Positions 56,741-64,000 of a stretch of DNA of 64,000 nt are shown here, piece by piece. The notes under the pieces were generated by a model. That model was not told the DNA's origin. It made no database searches and was given only the letters and a program-made list of their open reading frames with translations. Position 1 is the first letter of the stretch, and each line of letters opens with the position of its first letter. The DNA comes from Wenzhouxiangella sp. XN24 (GTDB lineage Bacteria > Pseudomonadota > Gammaproteobacteria > Steroidobacterales > XN24): positions 62,001-126,000 of the forward strand of contig NZ_JAAMFG010000036.1 in NCBI RefSeq assembly GCF_011064545.1, read 5' to 3'. The position numbers and the translations under genes were made by a program.

Positions 56741-57829
56741 ATGGCCGGGGTGAGAAACGCAACAATTACAGGCTGGGGCAAGTGCATGCCGCCGGCCGTG
56801 CTGAGCAACGCAGACATCGCCAATTTCCTCGACACCGACGATGAATGGATCACCAGTCGCACCGGGATCCGCGAGCGGCGCATCTCACACGTCTCGCTGG
56901 AGACCATGGGCACCGTCGCTGCGCAGCGTGCCCTGGCCTGCGCGGGACTCGACGCCGAACGACTCGACCTGATCGTCTTCGGCACCTGCAGCTTCGACCA
57001 GCAGGTGCCGAACACCGCCTCCGGCGTGCAGAAGCGCATCGGCGCCGTGAATGCCGGCGCCATGGACGTGAACACGGCGTGCACGAGCTACCTCTATGGG
57101 CTGACCACGGCCGCCGCGATGATCTCCCAGGGCGTGGTGAACAACGCGCTGGTCATCGGCGGCGAACTGATCTCGCCGCTGATGGACTGGACCGATCGCG
57201 GCGTCGCGGTGCTGTTCGGCGACGGCTGCGCCGCCACGGTGCTGCAGGCGACGGACAAGGACGAAGGGCTCAGGGCCAGCAAGCTGGGCTGCTACGGCGA
57301 GGTGCGCGAAATCCTGCTGGTGCACGGCATGGGCCAGCGCTACGCCAACCGCGGCTGGGTCAACGGCGACACGCAGTGGGTGTTCGAGGGCCAGGAGATC
57401 TTCAAGCGCGCGGTGGTCGGCATGAGCCAGGCCTGCCAGACCGTGCTCGACGACTGCGGCATGGGGCCGGACGACGTCGATCTCGTGGTGCCGCACCAGG
57501 CGAACCTGCGCATCATCGAGGCCGTGGTGAAACGCGCCGGCGTGTCCATGGACCGGTGCTTCGTCAACGTGCACCGCTACGGGAACATGTCGGCCGCCAC
57601 CGTGCCGGTCGCGCTCGTCGAGGCCCTCGAGGAGGGACGCATCAAGCCGCACGCCAACCTGTTGCTCACCGGTTTCGGCGGCGGCCTGAGCTGGGCGGCG
57701 CAGATGCTTCGCTGGGGCGAACGCGTCACGCCGCTGGGCGAGTCTGACGCGACCCTGCCGCCTTGCGAGCGCAGCGGGCTGGAGATGGTGCAGGGCTATC
57801 TCGCGGCGAAACACGGCAGCCGCGAGTAA
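56741..57829 (+). CDS. FabH-like 3-oxoacyl-ACP synthase III
   Basis: A 362-residue thiolase-fold condensing enzyme with the FabH catalytic triad C114 (VNTACTSYLYG), H252 (VPHQANLRI) and N282 (RYGNMSAAT). FabH starts fatty-acid synthesis by condensing acetyl-CoA with malonyl-ACP. The 362-residue length exceeds the typical 317-330, with an extension of about 30 residues at the C-terminus, so it may be a specialised KASIII rather than the housekeeping enzyme. No other fab genes are nearby. Confidence 0.87.
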   Translation: MAGVRNATITGWGKCMPPAVLSNADIANFLDTDDEWITSRTGIRERRISHVSLETMGTVAAQRALACAGLDAERLDLIVFGTCSFDQQVPNTASGVQKRIGAVNAGAMDVNTACTSYLYGLTTAAAMISQGVVNNALVIGGELISPLMDWTDRGVAVLFGDGCAATVLQATDKDEGLRASKLGCYGEVREILLVHGMGQRYANRGWVNGDTQWVFEGQEIFKRAVVGMSQACQTVLDDCGMGPDDVDLVVPHQANLRIIEAVVKRAGVSMDRCFVNVHRYGNMSAATVPVALVEALEEGRIKPHANLLLTGFGGGLSWAAQMLRWGERVTPLGESDATLPPCERSGLEMVQGYLAAKHGSRE

Positions 57830-57854
57830 GCTTCGCGGGCGCCTGCCCCCCGGA

Positions 57855-59579
57855 TCAGCCGGTGTTCTTGCGCCGCGGCGTCACGAGTCGCTTGAAGAAA
57901 TCCGCAATCGTCAGCTGCGCCAGGTCGCGGAACTCGCCGGCATCGAAGAACGATCCCTCGCAGGCGATGCAACTCTCGTACCAGATATGGCGCTGCTGCG
58001 GATCCACCCGGCGCGCCATCGCGCCGCCGCAACGCGGACAACGATAGTCGTCGACGGCATTGAGCCGCTTGCCGGCGCGCGCGTCGCCGATGTCGATCGC
58101 CGCGGCCGCCTGGGTGCCGGCCAGCGCCTCGACCTCGCCGGCGTCGAACCAGAGACCGCGGCAGGAGTTGCAGCGATCGAGCTCCACGCCTTCGTAGTTG
58201 ACCGGCTGCATGTCCGACCTGCACTTCGGGCAACGCATCGCGCCCGACCAGAAAATACCCGCCTCGGCGCCGACCGAACCGACCGTGTAGCGCCGGGGAC
58301 CCTTGCGCTCCTTCTCCCCGCCACCGTCGGCGCGATGCAACAGCATGATGAACAGCAACACGACGATGAGTGCGCCCAGCAGCATGTAGATTTCGGCGTA
58401 ATCGGAGCGTTCGGAGAGCAGCCCGAACAGCTTCGAGCCCGCCGCCGCGCCCAGGTTCGCGGTCGACATGTAGATCGCAAACTGCGTCGCCGACGCGGCG
58501 CTGGAACATACCGTCATCGCCAGCGCGATCACGCAGACCATCACCACGGGCGACATCAGCACCCAGGCGGACAACATCACGCGGATGTAGGCGCTGTTTT
58601 CCCACATGAACTGCGTCTGCGCGAGCATGAAGGCGTGTACGCCCACCACGGCGGTGGTCAGGATCAACATGCGCTTCACGCCGAAGCGGTCGATCATCGG
58701 TCCCAGGCTCAATGCGGCCACGGCACCGACCAGGCCCATGATCGCCACCAGTTGCGACCACTGCGGCGCCGTGTAGCCGAACAGGTTCACCGCGGCCACG
58801 GGCATCAGCGCATGGCCGTAACCGGAGACCAGTCCGTCGAACAGCATGATGGCCATCACCACCACGCTCGCGCGCGTCCACAGAACCGCGTTGAGCCCGG
58901 CGAACACCGCGCGGAAGGAGTTGCCTGGCTGGTGCCGGGACCCGGCCTTGCCGGCGCTCCAGGGCAGCACCCGCTCGCCCGGGCGCTCCAGCACGAAGAC
59001 GAAAGCCAGCAACAACACGCCCGACACCGCCGAGGCCACCAGCGCGGTGACGGCCATGCCCGCTGTTGCGAGCAGCACGCCGGAGACGGCCGCCGTGCCC
59101 GCCCAGCCGATCGCCTTGCCGAAACTCATGAAGGCGTTCAGGCGCCCCTGTTCGTTCACCGGCGTGAGATCGATCGCCATCCCGTCCACGGCCACGTCCT
59201 GGGTGGCGGCGAAGCTGTTGATCAGCACCCCGATCAACATCAGCAGGCCCATCTGCTCGTCCGGCTGGCGCACCAGCGTGAGCGCCAGGAATGACAACGT
59301 GAGTCCCAGCTGCGCCCCCAGCACCCACGGCCGGCGTCGGCCCATCGGCAGGAATTCGAAGCGGTCCATGAAAGGCCCCGCCACCAGCTTGAAGGCCCAG
59401 GGCAGCACGATCACGGCCAGGTAGGAAGCGATGTCGCCTGCGCTGACGCCCAGGCTGGCGAGCCAGGCCGGGATGGCGATGCTCAAAAAACCCTGCGGAA
59501 TGCCCTGCGCAAAGTACATCGACGAAGATGACAGGAAGCGCACGCGGCTGCTGTCGGCGAGAACCAGGGTCGCGGCCAT
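57855..59579 (-). CDS. MFS transporter fused to zinc-ribbon domain
   Basis: A 574-residue fusion. The first 445 residues form a 12-helix MFS transporter of the AmpG/PAT-like type (MYFAQGIPQGFLSIAIPAWLASLGVS). The cytoplasmic C-terminal part (about 470-570) has two TFIIB-type zinc ribbons: CPKCRSDM...CNSCRGLWFDAGEVEAL and CPRCGGAM...CIACEGSFFDAGEF. The start 59579 follows AAAGGAT; a longer frame upstream is not MFS-like. Substrate unknown. Confidence 0.88.
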   Translation of the reverse strand: MAATLVLADSSRVRFLSSSSMYFAQGIPQGFLSIAIPAWLASLGVSAGDIASYLAVIVLPWAFKLVAGPFMDRFEFLPMGRRRPWVLGAQLGLTLSFLALTLVRQPDEQMGLLMLIGVLINSFAATQDVAVDGMAIDLTPVNEQGRLNAFMSFGKAIGWAGTAAVSGVLLATAGMAVTALVASAVSGVLLLAFVFVLERPGERVLPWSAGKAGSRHQPGNSFRAVFAGLNAVLWTRASVVVMAIMLFDGLVSGYGHALMPVAAVNLFGYTAPQWSQLVAIMGLVGAVAALSLGPMIDRFGVKRMLILTTAVVGVHAFMLAQTQFMWENSAYIRVMLSAWVLMSPVVMVCVIALAMTVCSSAASATQFAIYMSTANLGAAAGSKLFGLLSERSDYAEIYMLLGALIVVLLFIMLLHRADGGGEKERKGPRRYTVGSVGAEAGIFWSGAMRCPKCRSDMQPVNYEGVELDRCNSCRGLWFDAGEVEALAGTQAAAAIDIGDARAGKRLNAVDDYRCPRCGGAMARRVDPQQRHIWYESCIACEGSFFDAGEFRDLAQLTIADFFKRLVTPRRKNTG

Positions 59580-59826
59580 GACTATCCTTTTTCTTTCCGG
59601 AGACTCGGCGCCTGTCCCGCAAGCAGCCACCCCACGGGCAGCCTGCATCGGCATGCACGCGAAGATATCACCTGTTGAGCGGCGGGAGGCGGAATGCATG
59701 GGCTGAAGGGCACCGAACAATCCGCAGCGATTCGTTGACCCACATCAATCCCGGCGCGCCATATATCAGCTTTACTGCAAGTAACGAGCCCAGCCCGGGC
59801 TCGATGCGTCCACGGGGAGTCTCGAA

Positions 59827-61125
59827 ATGAACTGTCAACTACGTGCCTGCCTGCTCGGTATCCTGTGCACCGTCGCGGCCACGGCGATCCTGGCGTGGTC
59901 CAATTCCACCCCCGCCATGCCCGCTTTCGCCCGTCAATACGACATCAGCTGCGTGATGTGCCACAGCGCGTTTCCCCGCTTGAATGCCTTCGGTGAGTAC
60001 TTCGCAGGGAACAACATGCGCCTGCCCCAGTGGCGCGAGACGACGCGGGACCTGGGTGACAACCAGCTGGCTTTGCCTGGCAGCCTGCCGCTGGCGATCC
60101 GTGCGCAGGCATTCGTGCAGGGCCGCGATGCCGAGGCCATCGACCTGGAGACGGGACTGGCCGAGGCCGACTCGAGTTTCGACGTGCAGGCGCCCTATCT
60201 CGTCAAGTTGTTGTCCAGCGCACCGCTGTCGGAGAACGTGAGCTATTACTTCTATGGAATATTCGCCGAGAAGGGCGGCAACGGTGAAGTCATCATCGAG
60301 GATGCCTGGTTCAGCTATGCCGATATCGCCGGCAGCGGCGTGAGCGGCATGCTGGGCCAGTTCCAGGTGTCGGATCTCATGTTCCCGCGCGAAGTCCGCC
60401 TGACATTCCAGGACTTCTACGCGTATCGCGCGGCAGGGATCACGTACGATCGCGGCATCATCCTCGATCGAGGTGTTGGCCCGCTGGACGTCGCCATCGG
60501 CCTGACCAACGGCAATGGCATCGAGAGCAACGCGAGCATCAACAGCCCCGGCTACCGGCGTCCCGACAGGCTCTTCGACAACGATACCCAGAAGAATTTC
60601 TTCGGCCGCATCGGGGGGGAACTCGGCGGCGTCAATATCGGGCTGTTCGGCCTGGTAGGAGAACAGCGCAGCGCCGCCGGATTCGCTGGCACGGAGCGAG
60701 GCGGTCGCGATACCGACAAGACGATCTACGGCCTGGATGTTTCCGGCACGGCGGGCAGCAAGGCGCACTGGTTCGCGCAAGTTCTCTGGAACCAGTGGGA
60801 CGAGTTCCTGGATGCCGATCCGACCGCGGACTTCGACTGGTTCGGCGGTTTCGCCGGCATCGACTATATCGCCAGTGACCGCTGGGTGTTCTCCGCTTTG
60901 TACAACTATGCGGACGCCAGCGATTTCGATGACACGGCGACCATCTATGAAGGAATCGATATCAACTCCCTGACTTTCGGCGTCTCCTACTACTTCATGC
61001 GGAACCTGAAGGGGGTGCTGGAGATGAACGTCGACCTGCTCAGCGAGGAACGCGACGGCCCGCCGTTCGTGGGTCACCAGAGCAAGGAAAACTACATCCT
61101 GCTGGGTTTCGATGCCGCCTATTGA
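59827..61125 (+). CDS. Cyc2-like heme-porin
   Basis: A 432-residue protein with a signal sequence (about 1-30). A short N-terminal segment with a single heme motif C42-V-M-C45-H46 in the context PAFARQYDISCVMCHSAFPRLNAFG comes next, followed by a long beta-rich porin-like region to the C-terminal aromatic residue (GFDAAY). This fused heme-plus-porin layout is that of Cyc2, the outer-membrane cytochrome-porin of iron-oxidising bacteria, though related proteins of unknown role also occur. Outer membrane; may move electrons across it. Confidence 0.8.
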   Translation: MNCQLRACLLGILCTVAATAILAWSNSTPAMPAFARQYDISCVMCHSAFPRLNAFGEYFAGNNMRLPQWRETTRDLGDNQLALPGSLPLAIRAQAFVQGRDAEAIDLETGLAEADSSFDVQAPYLVKLLSSAPLSENVSYYFYGIFAEKGGNGEVIIEDAWFSYADIAGSGVSGMLGQFQVSDLMFPREVRLTFQDFYAYRAAGITYDRGIILDRGVGPLDVAIGLTNGNGIESNASINSPGYRRPDRLFDNDTQKNFFGRIGGELGGVNIGLFGLVGEQRSAAGFAGTERGGRDTDKTIYGLDVSGTAGSKAHWFAQVLWNQWDEFLDADPTADFDWFGGFAGIDYIASDRWVFSALYNYADASDFDDTATIYEGIDINSLTFGVSYYFMRNLKGVLEMNVDLLSEERDGPPFVGHQSKENYILLGFDAAY

Positions 61126-61229
61126 GGTCTCCGACTTAGCGAATCCAGCCAGCCCCGAACCGGCGAATGGTAGAAGTTAAACGTTTTTTACTTATCACGG
61201 GCCATTGACCGCGGTCGGCGAAGATCGCC

Positions 61230-61268
61230 TAGAATGCCCCCTACTGGCGCCCCGGTAGGGGGCATTCT
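61230..61268 (+). promoter_or_regulatory. Palindrome overlapping -10 of S9 peptidase
   Basis: A perfect 14-bp inverted repeat, AGAATGCCCCCTAC (61231-61244) and its complement (61255-61268), has a 10-nt loop. The left arm overlaps a TAGAAT -10-like hexamer (61230-61235), and TTGACC (61205-61210) is a possible -35 at a wide 19-bp spacing. It ends 20 bp before the ATG. It may be an operator, an mRNA 5' hairpin, or both. Confidence 0.55.
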
Positions 61269-61288
61269 CTTGCGAAAAGGATGGCTCC

Positions 61289-63262
61289 ATGTCAAAGCTC
61301 TCTGCCCTCGTCCTCGCGATCGCCCTGTTCATCGCCCATGGCCCGCTCTCTGCGGCCCCCTTGCCCGCGGAGGACCTGTTCGGCAAGTCCCTGGTCCGCA
61401 CGATGAAGATCTCGCCGGACGGGGCGCACGTGGCGCTGACCTTCGAAGAGGATACCGAGGTCAAGCTGGCCGTGATCCGGCTCGATGACCAGGCCTATCT
61501 CAGCCGCTTCGAATTCGGCGAAAACATGCACGTGCTGAATTTCTGGTGGGCCAGCGACGAGCGGGTCGTGATGTCGGTCGGCGAAGTCACCGGCAACCTC
61601 GACAACCTGGGGAGGCCACAGTCCCTGTACGCCGCCGATGTCGACGGCAGCAACAGGCGGGAGATATTCAGCACCACCACCTCCTTTGTCCAGGTGCTGC
61701 ACCCCCTGCCCGACGATCCGCGCAACATCCTGGTCGCCCGTTATCACTGGGCCGATGAGGGCGTGCCCAAGGGCAACCTGCTCGACGTCACCACGGGAAG
61801 GCTGTCCTACCTGGACGACCAGCCGGTGGATTCGGACATGGCTGCCCTCGTCGCCGATAATGACGGCGAGCTGCGGGCCGCCATCGCCGTGCGCGTCGGC
61901 GACACCCTCGACGACATCGAGTTCCGCATCTACGCCAAGCACGGCGATGACTGGAGGACCGTCGATCTGCCCAGCGAGCGGCGCTCTCCCCAGGTCGATT
62001 TCCTCGGCTTCTCGGCCGACAACCAGCAGGCCTACTTCAGGTCCAACCACGACATGCCGAGCAACGACCGCATGGGCGTGTTCCGCTACGATTTCGAGAC
62101 CGGCGAAGTGGATCTCATGTATCGCCACGAGCATGTCGATGCCCGCGGCCTGCTGCGCACCCCGTCGGGGAACGTGCTGGGCGCCTGGGCCACCTTCGGC
62201 CCGGCCGACTACGCTTTTTTCGATGACCAGGTCGAGGCGCTGCCCGACCAGGCCCGCCTCCTGGCAGGGCTGCTGAACGCCTTCCCGGAGGACGACGTGT
62301 TCGTCACCTCGTCGACGCGGGATGGAACCAAGTCGATCATTTCCGTCTCCGGCGACCAGAACCCGGGGGACTTCTATCTGTTCGACGGCAAAGAGGTGCA
62401 GATGCGCTTCCAGGCCGCCTCGTTCCCGGACCTCGACAAGTCCAAGCTGGTGCCGATGGAGCCGGTGCGCATCGAGGCACGCGACGGACTGGTGCTGAAC
62501 GCGTTTCTCACCCGCCCGAAGGATGCCAAGAAGAACCTGCCCCTGATCCTCAACGTGCATGGCGGCCCGTTCGGTCCTTATGACAGCTGGGACTTCAACC
62601 CGGAAGCGCAGTACTTCGCCCAGCACGGCTATGCCACGCTGCAGGTCAATTTCCGCGGTTCCGGCAATCGGGGGCAGGACTTCCAGCAGGCCGGCTGGCG
62701 CGAGTGGGGCGGCAAGATGCAGGACGACGTCACCGACGCCACCCGGTGGGCCATCGAGCAGGGCATTGCCGACCCGGAACGGATCTGCATCTACGGCGGC
62801 AGCTACGGCGGCTATGCCACGCTGATGGGCGTCATCAAGGAACCGGACCTGTACCAGTGCGGCGTCGGTTATGTCGGCGTGTACGACCTCGAGTGGTTCC
62901 GCAATGGGGACGGCTCGGACTTCTCCCGCCGGAGGGACCGCGACTCCCGCGAGAATTTCGAGCGCTTCATGAGTTCGGCGGTGGGCGAAACACCCGAATC
63001 ACTGCGCCCCGTGTCGCCCGTCCTCCATGTCGATCGCATCAAGGCCGACCTGTTCATCGTGCATGGCGAGGACGACGTGCGCGTCCCGGTCGGCCATGCC
63101 TACCGCCTGCGTGACGCGCTCGATGCAGCCGGCATGGAATACGAGTGGATGATCAAGGAAAAGGAAGGCCACGGCTTCTACCAGGTCGACAACCGCGTGG
63201 ACCTCTACGAGGCGATGCTGGCGTTCTTCGACAAGCACATCGGCGCAGAGTCAGCGGAGTAG
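61289..63262 (+). CDS. S9 family serine peptidase, secreted
   Basis: A 657-residue prolyl-oligopeptidase family enzyme with a signal peptide (about 1-22, ending LSAAP). It has an N-terminal beta-propeller (about 30-390) and a C-terminal alpha/beta-hydrolase domain. The triad is S505 (GGSYGGYA), D596 (HGEDDVRVP) and H628 (EGHGF). It resembles dipeptidyl/acylaminoacyl peptidases of the periplasm. The acyltransferase follows in 3 bp. Confidence 0.93.
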   Translation: MSKLSALVLAIALFIAHGPLSAAPLPAEDLFGKSLVRTMKISPDGAHVALTFEEDTEVKLAVIRLDDQAYLSRFEFGENMHVLNFWWASDERVVMSVGEVTGNLDNLGRPQSLYAADVDGSNRREIFSTTTSFVQVLHPLPDDPRNILVARYHWADEGVPKGNLLDVTTGRLSYLDDQPVDSDMAALVADNDGELRAAIAVRVGDTLDDIEFRIYAKHGDDWRTVDLPSERRSPQVDFLGFSADNQQAYFRSNHDMPSNDRMGVFRYDFETGEVDLMYRHEHVDARGLLRTPSGNVLGAWATFGPADYAFFDDQVEALPDQARLLAGLLNAFPEDDVFVTSSTRDGTKSIISVSGDQNPGDFYLFDGKEVQMRFQAASFPDLDKSKLVPMEPVRIEARDGLVLNAFLTRPKDAKKNLPLILNVHGGPFGPYDSWDFNPEAQYFAQHGYATLQVNFRGSGNRGQDFQQAGWREWGGKMQDDVTDATRWAIEQGIADPERICIYGGSYGGYATLMGVIKEPDLYQCGVGYVGVYDLEWFRNGDGSDFSRRRDRDSRENFERFMSSAVGETPESLRPVSPVLHVDRIKADLFIVHGEDDVRVPVGHAYRLRDALDAAGMEYEWMIKEKEGHGFYQVDNRVDLYEAMLAFFDKHIGAESAE

Positions 63263-63265
63263 TAT

Positions 63266-63928
63266 TTGCGCGGCGCGCCGCCAGCCCCGCCGGCTAAACG
63301 CACCCTCGTCCAGCGCATCTGCCTGGGCCTGCTGCGGCTGTTCGGCTGGCGGGTACTGGCCGCGCCGCTGCCCGGACCCAAGGGCATCATCATCGTCTAC
63401 CCGCACACGTCGAACTGGGACTTTCCGCTCGGCCTGCTGTACCGCTTCGGCACGGGCCTGCGCGCCAACTGGATGGGCAAGGACACGATCTTTCGCTGGC
63501 CGGTGCGGGGACTGTTTCTCCGCATGGGCGGCGTGCCGGTCAACCGGCGTGCCGCCAGCGGGTTCATCGGCGCGGCGCTGAAGCAATACGAGACCAGCGA
63601 TTGGATGTGGCTTGCGCTGGCGCCGGAAGGCACGCGCAAACACACCGACCACCTGAAATCGGGCTTCTACCAGATCGCCCTCGGCGCAGACATTCCCTGC
63701 GCCCTGGCGTTCATCAACTATGCCGACAAGACCATCGGCTTCGAGACCTTCGTGCGCTTCAGCGGGAACGTCGAACAGGACATCGAGATGCTCCGAGGCT
63801 TCTATGCCGACAAGGTCGGCAAGTTTCCGCCCAACGCCAGCGAGATCCTGTTTCGCGGCAAGGTCGCGGGAAGGACCGATCCGGGACCGACCGATCAGGT
63901 GCCGACCGATCAGGTGCCGCGCGACTAG
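63266..63928 (+). CDS. Lysophospholipid acyltransferase family protein
   Basis: A 220-residue PlsC-like protein with the H-x4-D motif (PHTSNWD) and the LAPEGTR motif typical of 1-acylglycerol-3-phosphate acyltransferases and related proteins. The likely start TTG 63266 is 3 bp after the peptidase stop, implying coupling; a later start is possible. The last residues are encoded by a 15-bp tandem duplication. Its stop codon is shared through CTAG with the gene on the other strand. Confidence 0.82.
   Translation: MRGAPPAPPAKRTLVQRICLGLLRLFGWRVLAAPLPGPKGIIIVYPHTSNWDFPLGLLYRFGTGLRANWMGKDTIFRWPVRGLFLRMGGVPVNRRAASGFIGAALKQYETSDWMWLALAPEGTRKHTDHLKSGFYQIALGADIPCALAFINYADKTIGFETFVRFSGNVEQDIEMLRGFYADKVGKFPPNASEILFRGKVAGRTDPGPTDQVPTDQVPRD
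63887..63916 (+). repeat. 15-bp tandem repeat
   Basis: Two perfect copies of CCGACCGATCAGGTG form the end of the acyltransferase gene and add the repeated peptide TDQVP. In frame, so its length could change without disturbing the reading frame. Confidence 0.9.
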
Positions 63929-64000
63929 CCGAACAAGTCGTCGAGCTGTCGCCGCGCCGCCTCGGCGGCCGGGTCGGCACCCCCCGCCGTAAGCCCCGGA
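63925..64000 (-). CDS. C-terminal end of an unknown gene
   Basis: Reading the minus strand, an open frame enters from the window edge and ends PAAEAARRQLDDLFG-stop. The charged helical ending looks like a genuine protein C-terminus. Its TAG is palindromic with the acyltransferase TAG (CTAG). Too short to name. Confidence 0.45.
   Translation of the reverse strand, partial: PGLTAGGADPAAEAARRQLDDLFG

Noticed and set aside
57987-59294. His/Arg-rich + strand frame of 435 codons
   Set aside because: Antisense to the MFS-zinc-ribbon gene.

Overview
The window is GC-rich, densely coded DNA from a Gram-negative, flagellated bacterium. This is inferred from the MotA/MotB stator pair, several lipoproteins and outer-membrane beta-barrels, a complete pseudaminic acid pathway, an exported KatG and many secreted enzymes. 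A gammaproteobacterium is the most likely source, but no rRNA or other marker gene is present to settle it. I see no tRNA, rRNA, insertion sequence, prophage or CRISPR array.

Layout. 1-4862 (+): two tandem TIR / TolB-like / TPR proteins, the first cut by the window edge by about five codons, then a glycosidase-like lipoprotein. 5053-13615: mixed metabolic genes (nitrilase, glutathione transferase-like protein, Sua5/TsaC, SDR, FMN reductase, EamA exporter, exported catalase-peroxidase with a textbook terminator, amphi-Trp protein). 13605-15786 (-): motAB with a small upstream gene. 15895-20315: MAPEG protein, a membrane-fused spermidine-synthase-like protein, and MgtE. 20380-28294 (-): pseB-C-F-G-H-I, mostly joined by ATGA stop/start overlaps, followed by a membrane TPR protein. 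28462-33462: phosphoketolase, a secreted sugar-epimerase-like protein, a YpfJ-type zinc peptidase and a DUF937 protein.

33494-43243: a Crp/Fnr-type regulator diverges from a plus-strand cluster of amidohydrolase, outer-membrane protein, second amidohydrolase, sulfatase, aquaporin and octaheme cytochrome c. The cluster ends in a 93-bp copy of the tail of the second amidohydrolase, a scar of duplication or rearrangement. 43305-50664 holds two units that pair an XRE regulator with a membrane protein, each behind an AT-rich palindromic promoter. Between them are a membrane TolB-like/TPR protein, a yybP-ykoY Mn2+ riboswitch with a GDT1-type exporter, a DmeF-type metal exporter and an unknown membrane protein.

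50680-64000: a third TIR/TolB-like/TPR protein, a membrane-anchored LytTR regulator, a beta-barrel, PPK2, a Na+/H+ antiporter, a FabH-like synthase, an MFS transporter fused to zinc ribbons, a Cyc2-like heme-porin, an S9 peptidase behind a 28-nt-arm palindrome, a lipid acyltransferase and the tail of one more gene.

The most notable theme is the family of five TolB-like/TPR proteins. Three carry an N-terminal TIR domain with the catalytic-type glutamate retained, and two carry membrane segments instead. The TIR versions combine a potential NAD-cleaving effector with the middle and C-terminal architecture known from bacterial adenylate-cyclase-like proteins. Their function is not known to me.
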